From Paraburkholderia sp. BL21I4N1 (GTDB lineage Bacteria > Pseudomonadota > Gammaproteobacteria > Burkholderiales > Burkholderiaceae), in assembly GCF_002973525.1 (NCBI RefSeq), contig NZ_PVEN01000005.1, forward strand, positions 62,001-126,000: a stretch of 64,000 nucleotides of DNA, in the 5' to 3' direction. The notes beneath the pieces were generated by a model. The model searched no databases. It was not told where the DNA came from and was given only the letters and a program-made list of their open reading frames with translations. This document shows positions 26,909 through 35,762 of the stretch, in pieces (within the stretch, counting starts at the first letter, position 1; every line of letters starts with the position of its first letter). The position numbers and the translations under genes are program-made.

Positions 26909-27355
26909 TCAGAACGCGCCGCTCAGTGCCGCGACGGCGACGACGAGCACCTGCACGATCGCCAGGAGCGTGACGAGCCGGACGAGACGGGCGACACCGC
27001 GCACGCGTGCATCGAGCGTGCGTCCGGCCTTCGTTTCGTCGATCCAGCCGAGCCGTTGCAAGGCGTGGTCGAGTGCCGCGAGCGCGTCGTCTTCGTTCGT
27101 CAACGCGGTTGAATGCGCGAGCGCGCCGAACAGGCGACGATCGAGCGCGACGCGAATCAGCAGCCACAGTGCGAGGATCGCCACTGCGCCGCTCACGCAC
27201 ACCACCGCGACGCACAGCCACGCCCCCAGCGCGAAAGCGAGCGCGAGTCCTAGCCACGCCGCCACCTGCGTGCAGATCGAGACGATCAGCCCGGCGTCGA
27301 GCAGGCCGCGTGCAGACGCGATTTTGAATGGCACGCTGGCGGATGTGTCGTTCAT
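26909..27355 (-). CDS. Hypothetical membrane protein, last gene of ynb-like operon
   Basis: A 148-residue protein with two adjacent hydrophobic segments (LIVSICTQVAAWLGLALAFA and LCVAVVCVSGAVAILALWLL), a soluble middle, and a third hydrophobic segment at the C-terminus (LVTLLAIVQVLVVAVAALSG). I do not recognise a named family. Its ATG (27355) overlaps the stop of the phosphatase gene by four bases (ATGA) after a GAGG ribosome-binding site, so translation is coupled. It is therefore part of the lipid operon and may be an accessory subunit. Confidence 0.7.
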   Translation of the reverse strand: MNDTSASVPFKIASARGLLDAGLIVSICTQVAAWLGLALAFALGAWLCVAVVCVSGAVAILALWLLIRVALDRRLFGALAHSTALTNEDDALAALDHALQRLGWIDETKAGRTLDARVRGVARLVRLVTLLAIVQVLVVAVAALSGAF

Positions 27356-28878
27356 GGTCGAGCCTCGGGTCCAGGCCGCGTGTCGCGCGGCGTTTCGGCG
27401 TGCCGCGCTGCAGGGTGTGGCGCTTCGTTCGGCGTTTCATGGCCGGCTTCACGCGCCACCTCCTGCCGAATCGGCGAACGCCAGTCGATATACCGCTGCA
27501 ACAACGCCACGCCCGGCGCCCGCACCACCACCTGCGGTCGCGCTTCCCGCAACAGCGCGAGCGCAGCCTGGGCATCGTGCAACGGCAAATGCGCGGCAAG
27601 CCACGCGGCCACCGCCAACGCGCTGCGCGAATAGCCGAGCGCACAGCACACCAGCACGGTATGCCCCTGCTCGTGCAGCATCTCAATTGCGGCGACGGCT
27701 TGCTGCAACTGCGCGAGCGTCGCCGGCAGCAAGTCGAGTTGTGGCACGCACACATAGCGGATCGAGGGGTCGCGCCGGGCCCATCCGGGCATTTCGGCGG
27801 TCAGATCCACAATCGCGGTCGCACGCGCCAGCCTGGCTTCGCGACGCGTCGGCGTACGCCCCACCAGCACCGAGTGACCCACCGGCGACCATGCCGCATG
27901 ACGAAACGTCCACGCGCGCGAATTGACGAACATGCCGAACACGGTGGGCAGGAAGAGTGCCGAGGTGACCCATGCAAGACCGCCGGATTCGTTCTTCTGA
28001 TACAACGCGGCATCCACCCGCCAGTAGACAATCGCGACGCACAGCACGGCCAGCGCAATCCACCCGAGCAGTAACGCCGCGAACGGCGAATGCGGAATCG
28101 TCACGCAGGCGGCAATCAGAAACATCAGCGCCAGCGCCGCATAGCGCCGCGCAATGCGGCGGGCCTGCGCCAGCACGGCGGCCTCGATCGGTTCGTCGGC
28201 GGCCCGCAAGCGGGACGTGCCATCGCCCCGCCGCAACGGAAACAGAAACAGCGCGAAGCAGCCCACCGCCGCGCCGGTCGGAATATCGATCGAATGATGC
28301 TGGTAGGTGGTCAGCACGGAAACACCGATCAGCGCGAACCAGCCATGCAAGAGCCAACGCCACGCACCGCGTGCATACGACGCATACACAGCCCACAACA
28401 CCACCAGCAAACCGATATGCAGCGACGGCGCCTGATTGAACGGTTTGTCGAAACCCGCAAGCAGCGTGAACAGCGCGCCGCTCACGCCATCGGCGGCCGG
28501 CCGCTCGAAGCTGAAGCGTAGCGGCCACGCGATGAAACACACCACCGAAATGACCTGCACCGTCAGCAGCCGCTTGACGTGGTCGAGCAGTTCATCGCGC
28601 CAATGCCACGGAAAAAACGACAGCGCGTACAGCAGATCGATCGACCAGTACGGCACGATCGTCCACGGCCAGAACGGAATGGCATGCTCCCAGCCGAACG
28701 CGAACGAAGGCACGCTCGCATGCCTTCCGGCCAGCCAGTTCGCGAACCCATAGGTCGAGAAGAACACGACGCCCATGCCCGCCAGCAGCAGGCATTTCAG
28801 CGCGAAGGTAGCCGGCCGCGCGACGGCTGCGCCGCGTTGACAGGCTGATGCGTCAATACGCGCGCCACTGCCGCTCAT
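27352..28878 (-). CDS. ynbD: PAP2-dual-specificity phosphatase fusion, YnbD-like
   Basis: A 508-residue membrane protein with two fused phosphatase parts. The N-terminal two thirds has several membrane segments and PAP2 features (FDKPFNQAPSLHIGLLVVLW; TYQHHSIDIPTGAAVG, where the His and Asp are the active-site type). The C-terminal part is a cysteine phosphatase with C-x5-R (CALGYSRS; Cys412, Arg418); the usual His before the Cys is replaced by Cys. The Pro-rich tail is about 40 residues long. The start ATG 28878 overlaps the stop of the upstream gene (ATGA). The domain pair and neighbours match E. coli YnbD. It would remove phosphate from a lipid intermediate. Confidence 0.82.
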   Translation of the reverse strand: MSGSGARIDASACQRGAAVARPATFALKCLLLAGMGVVFFSTYGFANWLAGRHASVPSFAFGWEHAIPFWPWTIVPYWSIDLLYALSFFPWHWRDELLDHVKRLLTVQVISVVCFIAWPLRFSFERPAADGVSGALFTLLAGFDKPFNQAPSLHIGLLVVLWAVYASYARGAWRWLLHGWFALIGVSVLTTYQHHSIDIPTGAAVGCFALFLFPLRRGDGTSRLRAADEPIEAAVLAQARRIARRYAALALMFLIAACVTIPHSPFAALLLGWIALAVLCVAIVYWRVDAALYQKNESGGLAWVTSALFLPTVFGMFVNSRAWTFRHAAWSPVGHSVLVGRTPTRREARLARATAIVDLTAEMPGWARRDPSIRYVCVPQLDLLPATLAQLQQAVAAIEMLHEQGHTVLVCCALGYSRSALAVAAWLAAHLPLHDAQAALALLREARPQVVVRAPGVALLQRYIDWRSPIRQEVAREAGHETPNEAPHPAARHAETPRDTRPGPEARP

Positions 28879-30638
28879 ACGTCCGCGACCCGTTGCGCGA
28901 CGCTCACCGTGAAGATGCCCCATTCGTCGATGCGTTGCGCGATCTTGCGAAAACCCGCGCTCGCCACCAGCTCATCGAGCTCGGCCTGCGAGCGACGGCG
29001 CATCACCCATGCGGCCTCGCCGCGATGGTTCTTCAGCGTCCGCGCGATGAACTCCAGCTGCGGATGCCACGGTTGCCCCGTATAAACCAGATAACCGCCC
29101 GGCGCGACCGAACGCGCGAGACCGCCGAGCGAAGCGCGAATCATCGCGTTGTCGCTGAACAGTTCGTACAGCCCCGATACGATCGCCAGATTCGGGCGCG
29201 GTTCGAGCGTGGCGAGCGCTTCGGCGTCGAACGCGTCGCCCTGTTCGAAACGCGCCTTCGTGCCGAAGCCCTTCTGAATGATGAGCGCGCGGCCGGCCTC
29301 GACATTCGGCGGACTGTAGTCGCGCAGCAGAATGTGTTCGATGCCGGTCCGGCTCAGCGCGGCTGCGCCGATTGCGTCGAGCACATAGCGCCCGTGCCCC
29401 GCGGCGATATCGACGATCCGCACCGGTTGGCCGTCCCGCCGCAAGCGCGCGATGGCATCGGCGATCAGCGCTTCGATATGAATCTTGCGCTGACGAATGC
29501 CCCGCCAGCCGATCGAGTCGAGGTAGTTGCGGTCGATCAGCCGGCCGAGCGGCGAGCGCCCTTGCGCGCGATTGCGGTACACATAGTCGAGCGACGAGCC
29601 GGAATCGAAGCCGCGCTGGAACCCCAGCGCGATCCCCGACGAGAACCACGACGACAACCGCAAGCCGCCCCGCACCAGCGCCCAGTAGACACCTTTCAAC
29701 GGCTGTGGCGGCTGCGTCAGACCGACGAATTCGTCATGGAACGGCCCGCGCTGATGCGCGTCGAGCAACGAGACCGGCGCGCTCGGCGCGTCGTATTCCT
29801 GCAGAACGAACGCGCGAATCGGTGCGATGGCGCGGTCGCGCTCCAACTCGCCGAGCGTGTCGTGATGAAAACCGTCGAGCACGATGCGCTCCTTGCGCGT
29901 CGAGCTCAGCCGTTCGTAAAACTGGTCTTGCGGCTCACGACGCACGACCCAATCGGCACCGGAAATCAGCACCTGGGTCGGCACCTTGATGGCGGCGGCG
30001 TCGGCCACCACACGTTGGGCCATGTCGTGCAGATCGAGCAGCATGTTGACCGCGATCGCGCGCGCGATCAGCGGATCGGACTGATAGCTCGCGACGCGCT
30101 CGGGGTCGTGCGTCAGCAGTTTCGGCTTCACATAACTGTTGACGAAGAAGCGCCCGCGCAGCCGGTACATGAGCCGCAAGGCCGGCAATGCGAGCGGCAC
30201 GTAGAGCTTGATGCTGAAGGCCGGCGCGGCCAGCACGAGCGCGCGCAGCGGCGGCGCGTAATCGTGCACCCACGCGGCGGCGAGTACGGCGCCGACACTC
30301 TGGCCAATCACCGTCATGTCTTCGATCGCAATGCCATGGGTGTCGCGGATATGCTCGGCGAACGTCTGAACGTCGCGCACCGAGGCCGCCGCGCTCGGGC
30401 TGTAGCCGCGTTCGCCTGGCGAGTGGCCATGCCCCCGCGCGTCCCAGGCGAAGAACGCGTGCTCGGACAGATCGAGTTCGTCGACCAGATGCGCCATGCG
30501 CGCCGAGTGTTCGTGACCACGATGAAACAGCAGCACGGCGCCACGGCAACGCTCCCCAGCAACCGGCCAGTGACGGTAGAACAGCGCCTCGCCGTCGTGC
30601 GTGACAAACGTGTGTTCTCCGGCGGTGCGGATCGTCAT
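28875..30638 (-). CDS. ynbC: Alpha/beta hydrolase-SAM methyltransferase fusion, YnbC-like
   Basis: A 587-residue two-domain enzyme. The N-terminal half is an alpha/beta hydrolase of the monoglyceride-lipase kind (AFFAWDARGHGHSPGERGYS; nucleophile Ser114 in VIGQSVGAVLAA). The C-terminal third is a class I methyltransferase (RIVDIAAGHGRYVLDAIGAA, the SAM-binding loop). The length and fusion are those of E. coli YnbC. The start ATG 30638 follows GAGGGG; the gene lies 64 bases after the ynbA-like gene and overlaps the ynbD-like gene. A role in trimming an acyl chain and methylating a lipid head group is inference from the domains. Confidence 0.87.
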   Translation of the reverse strand: MTIRTAGEHTFVTHDGEALFYRHWPVAGERCRGAVLLFHRGHEHSARMAHLVDELDLSEHAFFAWDARGHGHSPGERGYSPSAAASVRDVQTFAEHIRDTHGIAIEDMTVIGQSVGAVLAAAWVHDYAPPLRALVLAAPAFSIKLYVPLALPALRLMYRLRGRFFVNSYVKPKLLTHDPERVASYQSDPLIARAIAVNMLLDLHDMAQRVVADAAAIKVPTQVLISGADWVVRREPQDQFYERLSSTRKERIVLDGFHHDTLGELERDRAIAPIRAFVLQEYDAPSAPVSLLDAHQRGPFHDEFVGLTQPPQPLKGVYWALVRGGLRLSSWFSSGIALGFQRGFDSGSSLDYVYRNRAQGRSPLGRLIDRNYLDSIGWRGIRQRKIHIEALIADAIARLRRDGQPVRIVDIAAGHGRYVLDAIGAAALSRTGIEHILLRDYSPPNVEAGRALIIQKGFGTKARFEQGDAFDAEALATLEPRPNLAIVSGLYELFSDNAMIRASLGGLARSVAPGGYLVYTGQPWHPQLEFIARTLKNHRGEAAWVMRRRSQAELDELVASAGFRKIAQRIDEWGIFTVSVAQRVADV

Positions 30639-30702
30639 GGAAGTCCCCTCGAACGTGGAATGCTACTCGCGGCCCGGCTGCGTGCCCCGCCGGGTTTCCG
30701 GT

Positions 30703-31299
30703 TCAGCGCGCCTCGGCCACCCCGTTGCGCACCCGTTGGCCAATCGTCACGAGCGCCAGCACGACCAGCGCGCGCCACAGCCACGCGGCCCACGGCGCAA
30801 CCGTCAGGCCGAGGCCGATCCACAGGGCGAACGCGCCGATCACCACCGCGCGATCGCTCTTGCCGAGCGGGCCGTCGTAGCGGCGCGTGGCGCCCGCCAG
30901 CGGGCCGATCAACCCCGCGCATTCGACTACCGCGGCGGCCAGCGCGAACGCCCAGATATCCGCGGCATTGAATGCGGGAATGACCAGAAACGGTAAAACG
31001 AGAGCGATGTCGGAAATCACGTCGCCTAACTCGTTCAGATAGGCACCGAGCGCGCTCTTCTGGCCGAATTCACGCGCCAGCATGCCGTCGATTGCATTCA
31101 GCGCCATGCGCAGGAACAGCCAGACCGGAATCAGCAGAAAGAGCCGGTAAAAGCCCGTGGCCACCAGCGCGCCCACCACGATCGAGCCGAGCGCCGCGGT
31201 CACCGTGACCTGGTTGGCCGTTACACCGACGCGCGCGAGTTGGCGCACCAAAGGCCGCAGCAGATTCTGGAACTTCGGTTTGAGTGCGTAGACGCTCAT
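30703..31299 (-). CDS. ynbA: CDP-alcohol phosphatidyltransferase-like, YnbA-like
   Basis: A 198-residue membrane enzyme that should join an alcohol to CDP-diacylglycerol. The family motif D-x2-D-G-x2-A-R-x8-G-x3-D-x3-D is recognisable but altered: Asn68 replaces the first Asp, Asp71-Gly72 and Ala75-Arg76 are kept, Gly85 is kept, Asn89 replaces the third Asp, and Asp93 is kept. From memory, E. coli YnbA carries the same changes (N-A-L-D-G, L-N-E-T-G-D). About five hydrophobic segments follow. No clear ribosome-binding site precedes ATG 31299. It heads the left-running lipid operon and is divergent from an acyltransferase gene. Confidence 0.85.
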   Translation of the reverse strand: MSVYALKPKFQNLLRPLVRQLARVGVTANQVTVTAALGSIVVGALVATGFYRLFLLIPVWLFLRMALNAIDGMLAREFGQKSALGAYLNELGDVISDIALVLPFLVIPAFNAADIWAFALAAAVVECAGLIGPLAGATRRYDGPLGKSDRAVVIGAFALWIGLGLTVAPWAAWLWRALVVLALVTIGQRVRNGVAEAR

Positions 31300-31539
31300 A
31301 TTTATTTAACAGTTCAAGCGGGTTGACCGGCCCATACACCCATTATCCGGAAACGGAATTGTCCCGAGCCTATTTTTTCGAGCGATTAGAAACAGCGACA
31401 TCGTCATTTAAATGGGAGGAAAGGTCAAGAATCGCCCTGCTCTCTAAATCGATGTGGTGATCGGTGGGAAAAATCGTCATAATGCCGCGACCGAAACACC
31501 ACCGGCGTTCAGAATGGCGCAATCAATGAGTCGGATTCA

Positions 31540-32169
31540 ATGAGTATCTGGCACGCATGGCAACGCGATTGTCTGCTGGGTGTGGTGCGTCTCGTCGCAG
31601 GCGCTTATCCGGTCTGGCATCACGGCACACCGAACGCCACGCAGAAAATCTATTTCTCCAATCACACCAGCCACGTCGACACGCTGGCGATTCTCGCCGC
31701 GCTGCCGGGCGAGTTGCGTTCACAGGTGCGGCCGGTCGCGGCGCGCGACTATTGGGAGCGCGGCAAGGCCAAGGTGCATATCGCCAATAACCTGCTCAAC
31801 GTGGTGCTGATCGACCGCAAGAAGGAAGGCGACGGCGATCCGCTGGAGCCCGTGCGCGAAGCGTTGCGGCTCGGCTATTCGATCATTATTTTTCCGGAAG
31901 GCACACGCAGCGCCGAGGCCTTGCCGCAGGCGTTCAAAAGTGGCCTGTACCGGCTCGCCGGCGAGTTTCCAACGGTCGAGTTGTGCCCGGTCTATCTCGA
32001 GAACCTGCAGCGCATCATGCCCAAGGGCGCGATCTGGCCGGTGCCGCTGATCTGCAAGGTGCATTTCGGCGCGACGATCACGCTGGCCGACAACGAACCC
32101 AAGGCGGATTTTCTGCAGCGCGCGCGGGAGCGCATCGTCGAACTTTCGCCGGTCCGTCACGCGGATTGA
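31540..32169 (+). CDS. 1-acylglycerol-3-phosphate acyltransferase (PlsC family)
   Basis: A 209-residue acyltransferase that adds a fatty acyl chain to a lysophospholipid. The catalytic H-x4-D motif is HTSHVD (His42, Asp47) and the acceptor-binding motif FPEGTRS is at 118-124. It lacks clear membrane spans and is shorter than the housekeeping PlsC (about 240-250). A six-codon frame (ATG 31526 to TGA 31541-31543) overlaps the ATG, and no strong Shine-Dalgarno sequence is visible, so translational coupling is possible. It is 40 bases ahead of a CdsA-like gene, giving acyltransferase then cytidylyltransferase in order of the pathway. Confidence 0.88.
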   Translation: MSIWHAWQRDCLLGVVRLVAGAYPVWHHGTPNATQKIYFSNHTSHVDTLAILAALPGELRSQVRPVAARDYWERGKAKVHIANNLLNVVLIDRKKEGDGDPLEPVREALRLGYSIIIFPEGTRSAEALPQAFKSGLYRLAGEFPTVELCPVYLENLQRIMPKGAIWPVPLICKVHFGATITLADNEPKADFLQRARERIVELSPVRHAD

Positions 32170-32209
32170 TTGACGGGACTCGCAAAACAACAACGGGGAA
32201 ACACACACG

Positions 32210-33142
32210 ATGAGAACCGCGTTCTGGGAACTCGTGGCCGGCCTGACCGGCTTTCTGGCGATCGCTTCGGTGATCGGCGGCCTGCTCGCCTGGCGCGACG
32301 GCGGCCGCAGCACGACGATTGCCAATCTGAACCAGCGCATTCGCGCGTGGTGGGGAATGATCGCGATCATGGCAATCGCGATCGGCCTGGGACCGACCGC
32401 CACTTATATCGTGTTCGCCTTCGTGTCGTATATGGCGCTGCGTGAGTTCATCACGCTGACGCCCACCTCGCCGAGCGATCACACCACGCTGTTTATCTGT
32501 TTCTTCATCGCGATTCCGGTGCAGTACCTGCTGCTGTGGGTGAACTGGTACGGCATGTTCTCGATCTTCGTGCCGGTGCATCTCTTCATCACCTTGTCGC
32601 TAGTGTCGGCGCTCACGCAGGACACGCATGAATTCCTGAGCCGTAGCTCGAAGATTCATTGGGCGCTGATGGTATGCGTGTATGGCCTGAGTCACGCGCC
32701 CGCGCTGCTGATTCTGGATATTCCCCGCTATCAGGGCGAAAACGCGCTGCTGCTGTTCTTCTTTCTGCTGGTGGTGCAGATCAGCGACGTGTTCCAGTAC
32801 GTGGTCGGCAAACTGTTCGGCAAGCGCAAGATCGCGCCGAAGTTGAGTCCGTCGAAAACCGTCGAAGGGTTTATCGGCGGCGGCCTGCTCGCCACGCTAT
32901 CCGGGGCGGCGCTATATCGGATCACGCCGTTCAGTTTCGGCGCGGCGTTTCTGATGTCGCTCGCTATCGTGCTGGCGGGGTTCGTCGGCGGACTGGTGCT
33001 GTCTGCCGTTAAACGCTCGCTCGGCGCGAAAGACTGGGGGTCGATGATTGCCGGACACGGCGGTGCGCTCGATCGGGTCGATTCGATCTGCTTTGCCGCA
33101 CCGGTGTTTTTTCACCTGGTGCGGTATCTGTATGTGAATTGA
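32210..33142 (+). CDS. ynbB: Phosphatidate cytidylyltransferase-like, YnbB-like
   Basis: A 310-residue membrane enzyme that makes CDP-diacylglycerol from phosphatidate and CTP. Eight or so hydrophobic segments are visible. The CdsA signature is present near the C-terminus (SAVKRSLGAKDWGSMIAGHG, followed by GALDRVDS), and KLSPSKTVEGFIGGG is the preceding conserved loop. The product is the substrate of the YnbA-like enzyme encoded divergently, so both operons serve one pathway. It is an accessory copy; the housekeeping cdsA normally sits with uppS and dxr. Confidence 0.9.
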   Translation: MRTAFWELVAGLTGFLAIASVIGGLLAWRDGGRSTTIANLNQRIRAWWGMIAIMAIAIGLGPTATYIVFAFVSYMALREFITLTPTSPSDHTTLFICFFIAIPVQYLLLWVNWYGMFSIFVPVHLFITLSLVSALTQDTHEFLSRSSKIHWALMVCVYGLSHAPALLILDIPRYQGENALLLFFFLLVVQISDVFQYVVGKLFGKRKIAPKLSPSKTVEGFIGGGLLATLSGAALYRITPFSFGAAFLMSLAIVLAGFVGGLVLSAVKRSLGAKDWGSMIAGHGGALDRVDSICFAAPVFFHLVRYLYVN

Positions 33143-33178
33143 GGAACTGGCGCGGTTTAGCTGGCGCCGGGTTGCGGC

Positions 33179-34810
33179 TTAGTTGTTCGAGCAACCACCG
33201 CAGCTGCTTGAACTGCAACTGCTGGAGCTGCTGCAACTGCTCGAACTGCAACTGCTGCTGTCGATGCCGCCGCCGGAACCGCTACTGCTGCTGACGACCG
33301 CCGGCACGTTGAGCGCGCGCGCGTACGTGGCCCACGCAGTGCCCGACAGCGCGCCGACGCCGAGCAGCGCCGTGCGCCACAGCAAGGCGTCGGATACCTC
33401 CGCGTCGTTCGATGCGTTCTGCTCGCGGGCCGGGGCGGACTGGTTCTGCTGACCCGCCTGACTCCCCGCCGCCGCATACCGCGCGCGGCACTCGGCAAGC
33501 GCTTGCTGGCCGCCCTTCGTCGGGCCGCCGCGGCCCAGGCCCGGTAGCCGTTTCATGACGATCACATAAGCGATTGCAAACAGGATCACGCCGATCACCA
33601 GCAGCATGACCGGCCGGTCCCGGCTCATGCCGACGCAAATCTTCGCAAAGCCGAGCATCGCCACGCACAGCGCCAGCACACGCGCGACGAACAGCAAGCC
33701 GCGCATGCCGCCACGTTTCCATAGCCAGCCGCATTCGACCAACTCGGCGTCGAACGATTTTTCCTGCTGCATCAATTGCGCGCGGAACGCCACGTAGTCG
33801 GCCCGGCCGTCTTGTCTCGCCCGCAACCATTGCCACGCCGACGCATAACGGCCCGCCATGGCGATGTTCTCGGCCTTCACGGAGGGTTTTCTGCTTGGGT
33901 AAGGCGAGAAGCTGATCGCGCCGGCATCGATCAGCGCGAGTGTCGCGACGCGGGCCATGCGTTGCACGCCGCCGGTGAGGAACGCGGCCTGGTCGGGCGT
34001 CATCGCGCGGATCAGGGTGGGTGCGCCGTGGATGCCCCACGCGCGCCGACGGTGTTCGAATTTCTGCGCCCAGTAGATCAGCAGCAGAACGCCGAAACAC
34101 AGGGCGAGATAGAACCGCAGAAAGTCTCGTCCCGCGTAATTCAGGACGTTGAAGTCGAGCGTGGTGAAGTCGCCCGCGTAGGCGCAAGTGGCAACGGTGG
34201 CAGTGAACAATGCCAACCCGCCGAGCGGCAAACGACGTGCGCGGTAGGCGTTCCAGCGGCGCGCCAGACGGGTGATGACGTGATCGTTGTGCGCTGTGTG
34301 CTCTGTGTGCTGCCTCTGCGCTTTGTGCTTGGCGTGCGCCTTGTGTGAGCTTGCCTCGTCCGGCTGCGCAATCCGCGCGGCGTTGTCGGCCAGCGACGGC
34401 AAACGCGGCCAAACCGCCACGGGCGGCTCCGCACCGAACAAACGCCGGTAGTCGTCGAGCGTTTGCGCATACGCCCGCGCGTAAGTCTCGGCCTCGCCGG
34501 GCGCGCCGTTGCCCGGCGTGTGATGCAGTGGCGCGCGCAGCACCTGGGCGCAAAACACGTCCCAGTATTCGCGGGTGTATTCAAGGTGCAGATGCCACGC
34601 GGCATCCACCGCTTTAGACGGCGTTGCGACCTGCCCCGTCGTCACCGCGAGCAGCGTGAAGCGCTTGTATTCGGCGATCACCTCGGCCGTATGGTCGCGC
34701 GACCAGCCTTCCCGCTGCGCAAGACGCACGCTGTACGGCAGCGCGACGTTCGGCGCGTCGAGCGAATAGGCATCGAGCCGTTCGATCAGCGCCTGCTGGG
34801 CGGCGCTCAT
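33179..34810 (-). CDS. TIGR04222-type membrane protein with Ser/Cys-rich tail
   Basis: A protein of about 543 residues from ATG 34810. Earlier in-frame starts exist up to TTG 35047 but have no better ribosome-binding site. The N-terminal domain has AVDAAWHLHLEYTREYWDVF, as in glycine-rich-domain proteins. Then come two membrane segments, a TIGR04222-like central region (LTGGVQRMARVATLALIDAG; MQQEKSFDAELVECGWLWKR), two further membrane segments, and a final stretch where runs of Ser are spaced by single Cys, ending CGGCSNN. That tail is the hallmark of the family. Function is unknown; a surface or secreted-peptide link has been suggested only by its Cys pattern. Confidence 0.75.
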   Translation of the reverse strand: MSAAQQALIERLDAYSLDAPNVALPYSVRLAQREGWSRDHTAEVIAEYKRFTLLAVTTGQVATPSKAVDAAWHLHLEYTREYWDVFCAQVLRAPLHHTPGNGAPGEAETYARAYAQTLDDYRRLFGAEPPVAVWPRLPSLADNAARIAQPDEASSHKAHAKHKAQRQHTEHTAHNDHVITRLARRWNAYRARRLPLGGLALFTATVATCAYAGDFTTLDFNVLNYAGRDFLRFYLALCFGVLLLIYWAQKFEHRRRAWGIHGAPTLIRAMTPDQAAFLTGGVQRMARVATLALIDAGAISFSPYPSRKPSVKAENIAMAGRYASAWQWLRARQDGRADYVAFRAQLMQQEKSFDAELVECGWLWKRGGMRGLLFVARVLALCVAMLGFAKICVGMSRDRPVMLLVIGVILFAIAYVIVMKRLPGLGRGGPTKGGQQALAECRARYAAAGSQAGQQNQSAPAREQNASNDAEVSDALLWRTALLGVGALSGTAWATYARALNVPAVVSSSSGSGGGIDSSSCSSSSCSSSSSCSSSSCGGCSNN

Positions 34811-35201
34811 GGGCTGCGGCGACCGTGTGGCTGACGGCGTGACGGCCGCCGACGAAGGGTTTGAATATCGGCGCATGGATCGGTAAAAATCGCGCGGCGC
34901 AATCATTCGACGAACAAGCGCCGAACTGTTGGAAAATGGCCGCCCATTTAAACTGAAATGAGCGTGCCGTTTTTGCAGTCGGTTAATCGCATTGGATTCT
35001 AATCGAGCGGAACGCTGTGTGTATAGCGTTTCAACGATGGCGTTCAAGGCATGCTCACGCCTGAGAAATGATCCGATTTCCGAAGCGCGCTCGTCGAGCG
35101 AGCGGTATTACAGCGGCACGAAATAAATACCCTTCGCGAAACTGGAAAACCGTCGCCGCGTTGCTTTTATTGATTTCGCCGCAAGGACGGTGAATACGCG
35201 A
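34811..35201. other. Intergenic region / possible N-terminal extension
   Basis: Nearly 400 bases between the TIGR04222-type gene and the lipoprotein gene. The left half is an open frame continuous with the TIGR04222-type gene, so an N-terminal extension cannot be excluded. The right half is relatively A+T-rich with an imperfect hairpin (CGCTCG-TC-GAGCGA near 35088-35101). No further gene is supported. Confidence 0.4.
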
Positions 35202-35582
35202 TCAGAACTTCGGATGGCACTCGAAATTAACCGACGACCCATGCTCGGTCAGCATCTGCACGCCGCTGACGCTTTCCGTGTTGACGCTGGTCAGCATGCC
35301 GCGACGCTCGCAGTAGTCGCGCGCCTCGGTCATGGCGTGCTCGTGCGCGCGCGCCCAAGCCATCCGGCCGCCGGTTGCGCTGGCGGCCACCGTGTAGGTG
35401 TTGGGTTTGTCCGTGGCGACGACGTCGCTTGCCGACGCGCAACCCACCAGACTCGCGCACGCGAGCGCGGCGGCGATCAGCGCGCGCCAGCCGCTGGAAG
35501 ACGCCGCCCGCGAAGCACGCCCGCCAATCGCAACGGACGCCGCCGGTCGTTCGGGGCGCCGGTCCGGGACCGTTTTGAACAT
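35202..35582 (-). CDS. Hypothetical lipoprotein
   Basis: A 126-residue protein starting at ATG 35582 after AGGTG. ALIAAALACASLVGCASASD contains a lipobox (L-V-G-C), so it is probably a lipoprotein whose N-terminal region before the signal is unusually long and basic (about 30 residues). The mature part has ARAHEHAMTEARDYCERRGM and a second Cys near the C-terminus, which could form a disulfide. It recalls small Burkholderia lipoproteins with a YecR-like fold. No function can be given. Confidence 0.68.
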   Translation of the reverse strand: MFKTVPDRRPERPAASVAIGGRASRAASSSGWRALIAAALACASLVGCASASDVVATDKPNTYTVAASATGGRMAWARAHEHAMTEARDYCERRGMLTSVNTESVSGVQMLTEHGSSVNFECHPKF

Positions 35583-35762
35583 ATATCACCTGCACTTTTT
35601 AGCCGGTTCATCGAGGATCAAATTATCCGCAATCACGCGACGAAGATCAGCCTCACCGACTGAAAACACTGTTGCGAGCGGCTTAACAATGTCACTGGAT
35701 GTAAGCGCAGTTGCAGGCGGAACGGCGAACTGCGCACGCCGTGCTGGCTTGTGTCGTTGAAA
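35583..35762. other. Intergenic region upstream of GH15 gene, left part
   Basis: No gene is visible here. It is the left half of a 353-base gap between the divergent lipoprotein and GH15 genes, and leads into a tandem repeat. Confidence 0.5.

Noticed and set aside
33183..33290. Repetitive DNA as an intergenic repeat element
   Set aside because: It is the in-frame coding sequence of the Ser/Cys tail of the TIGR04222-type protein.
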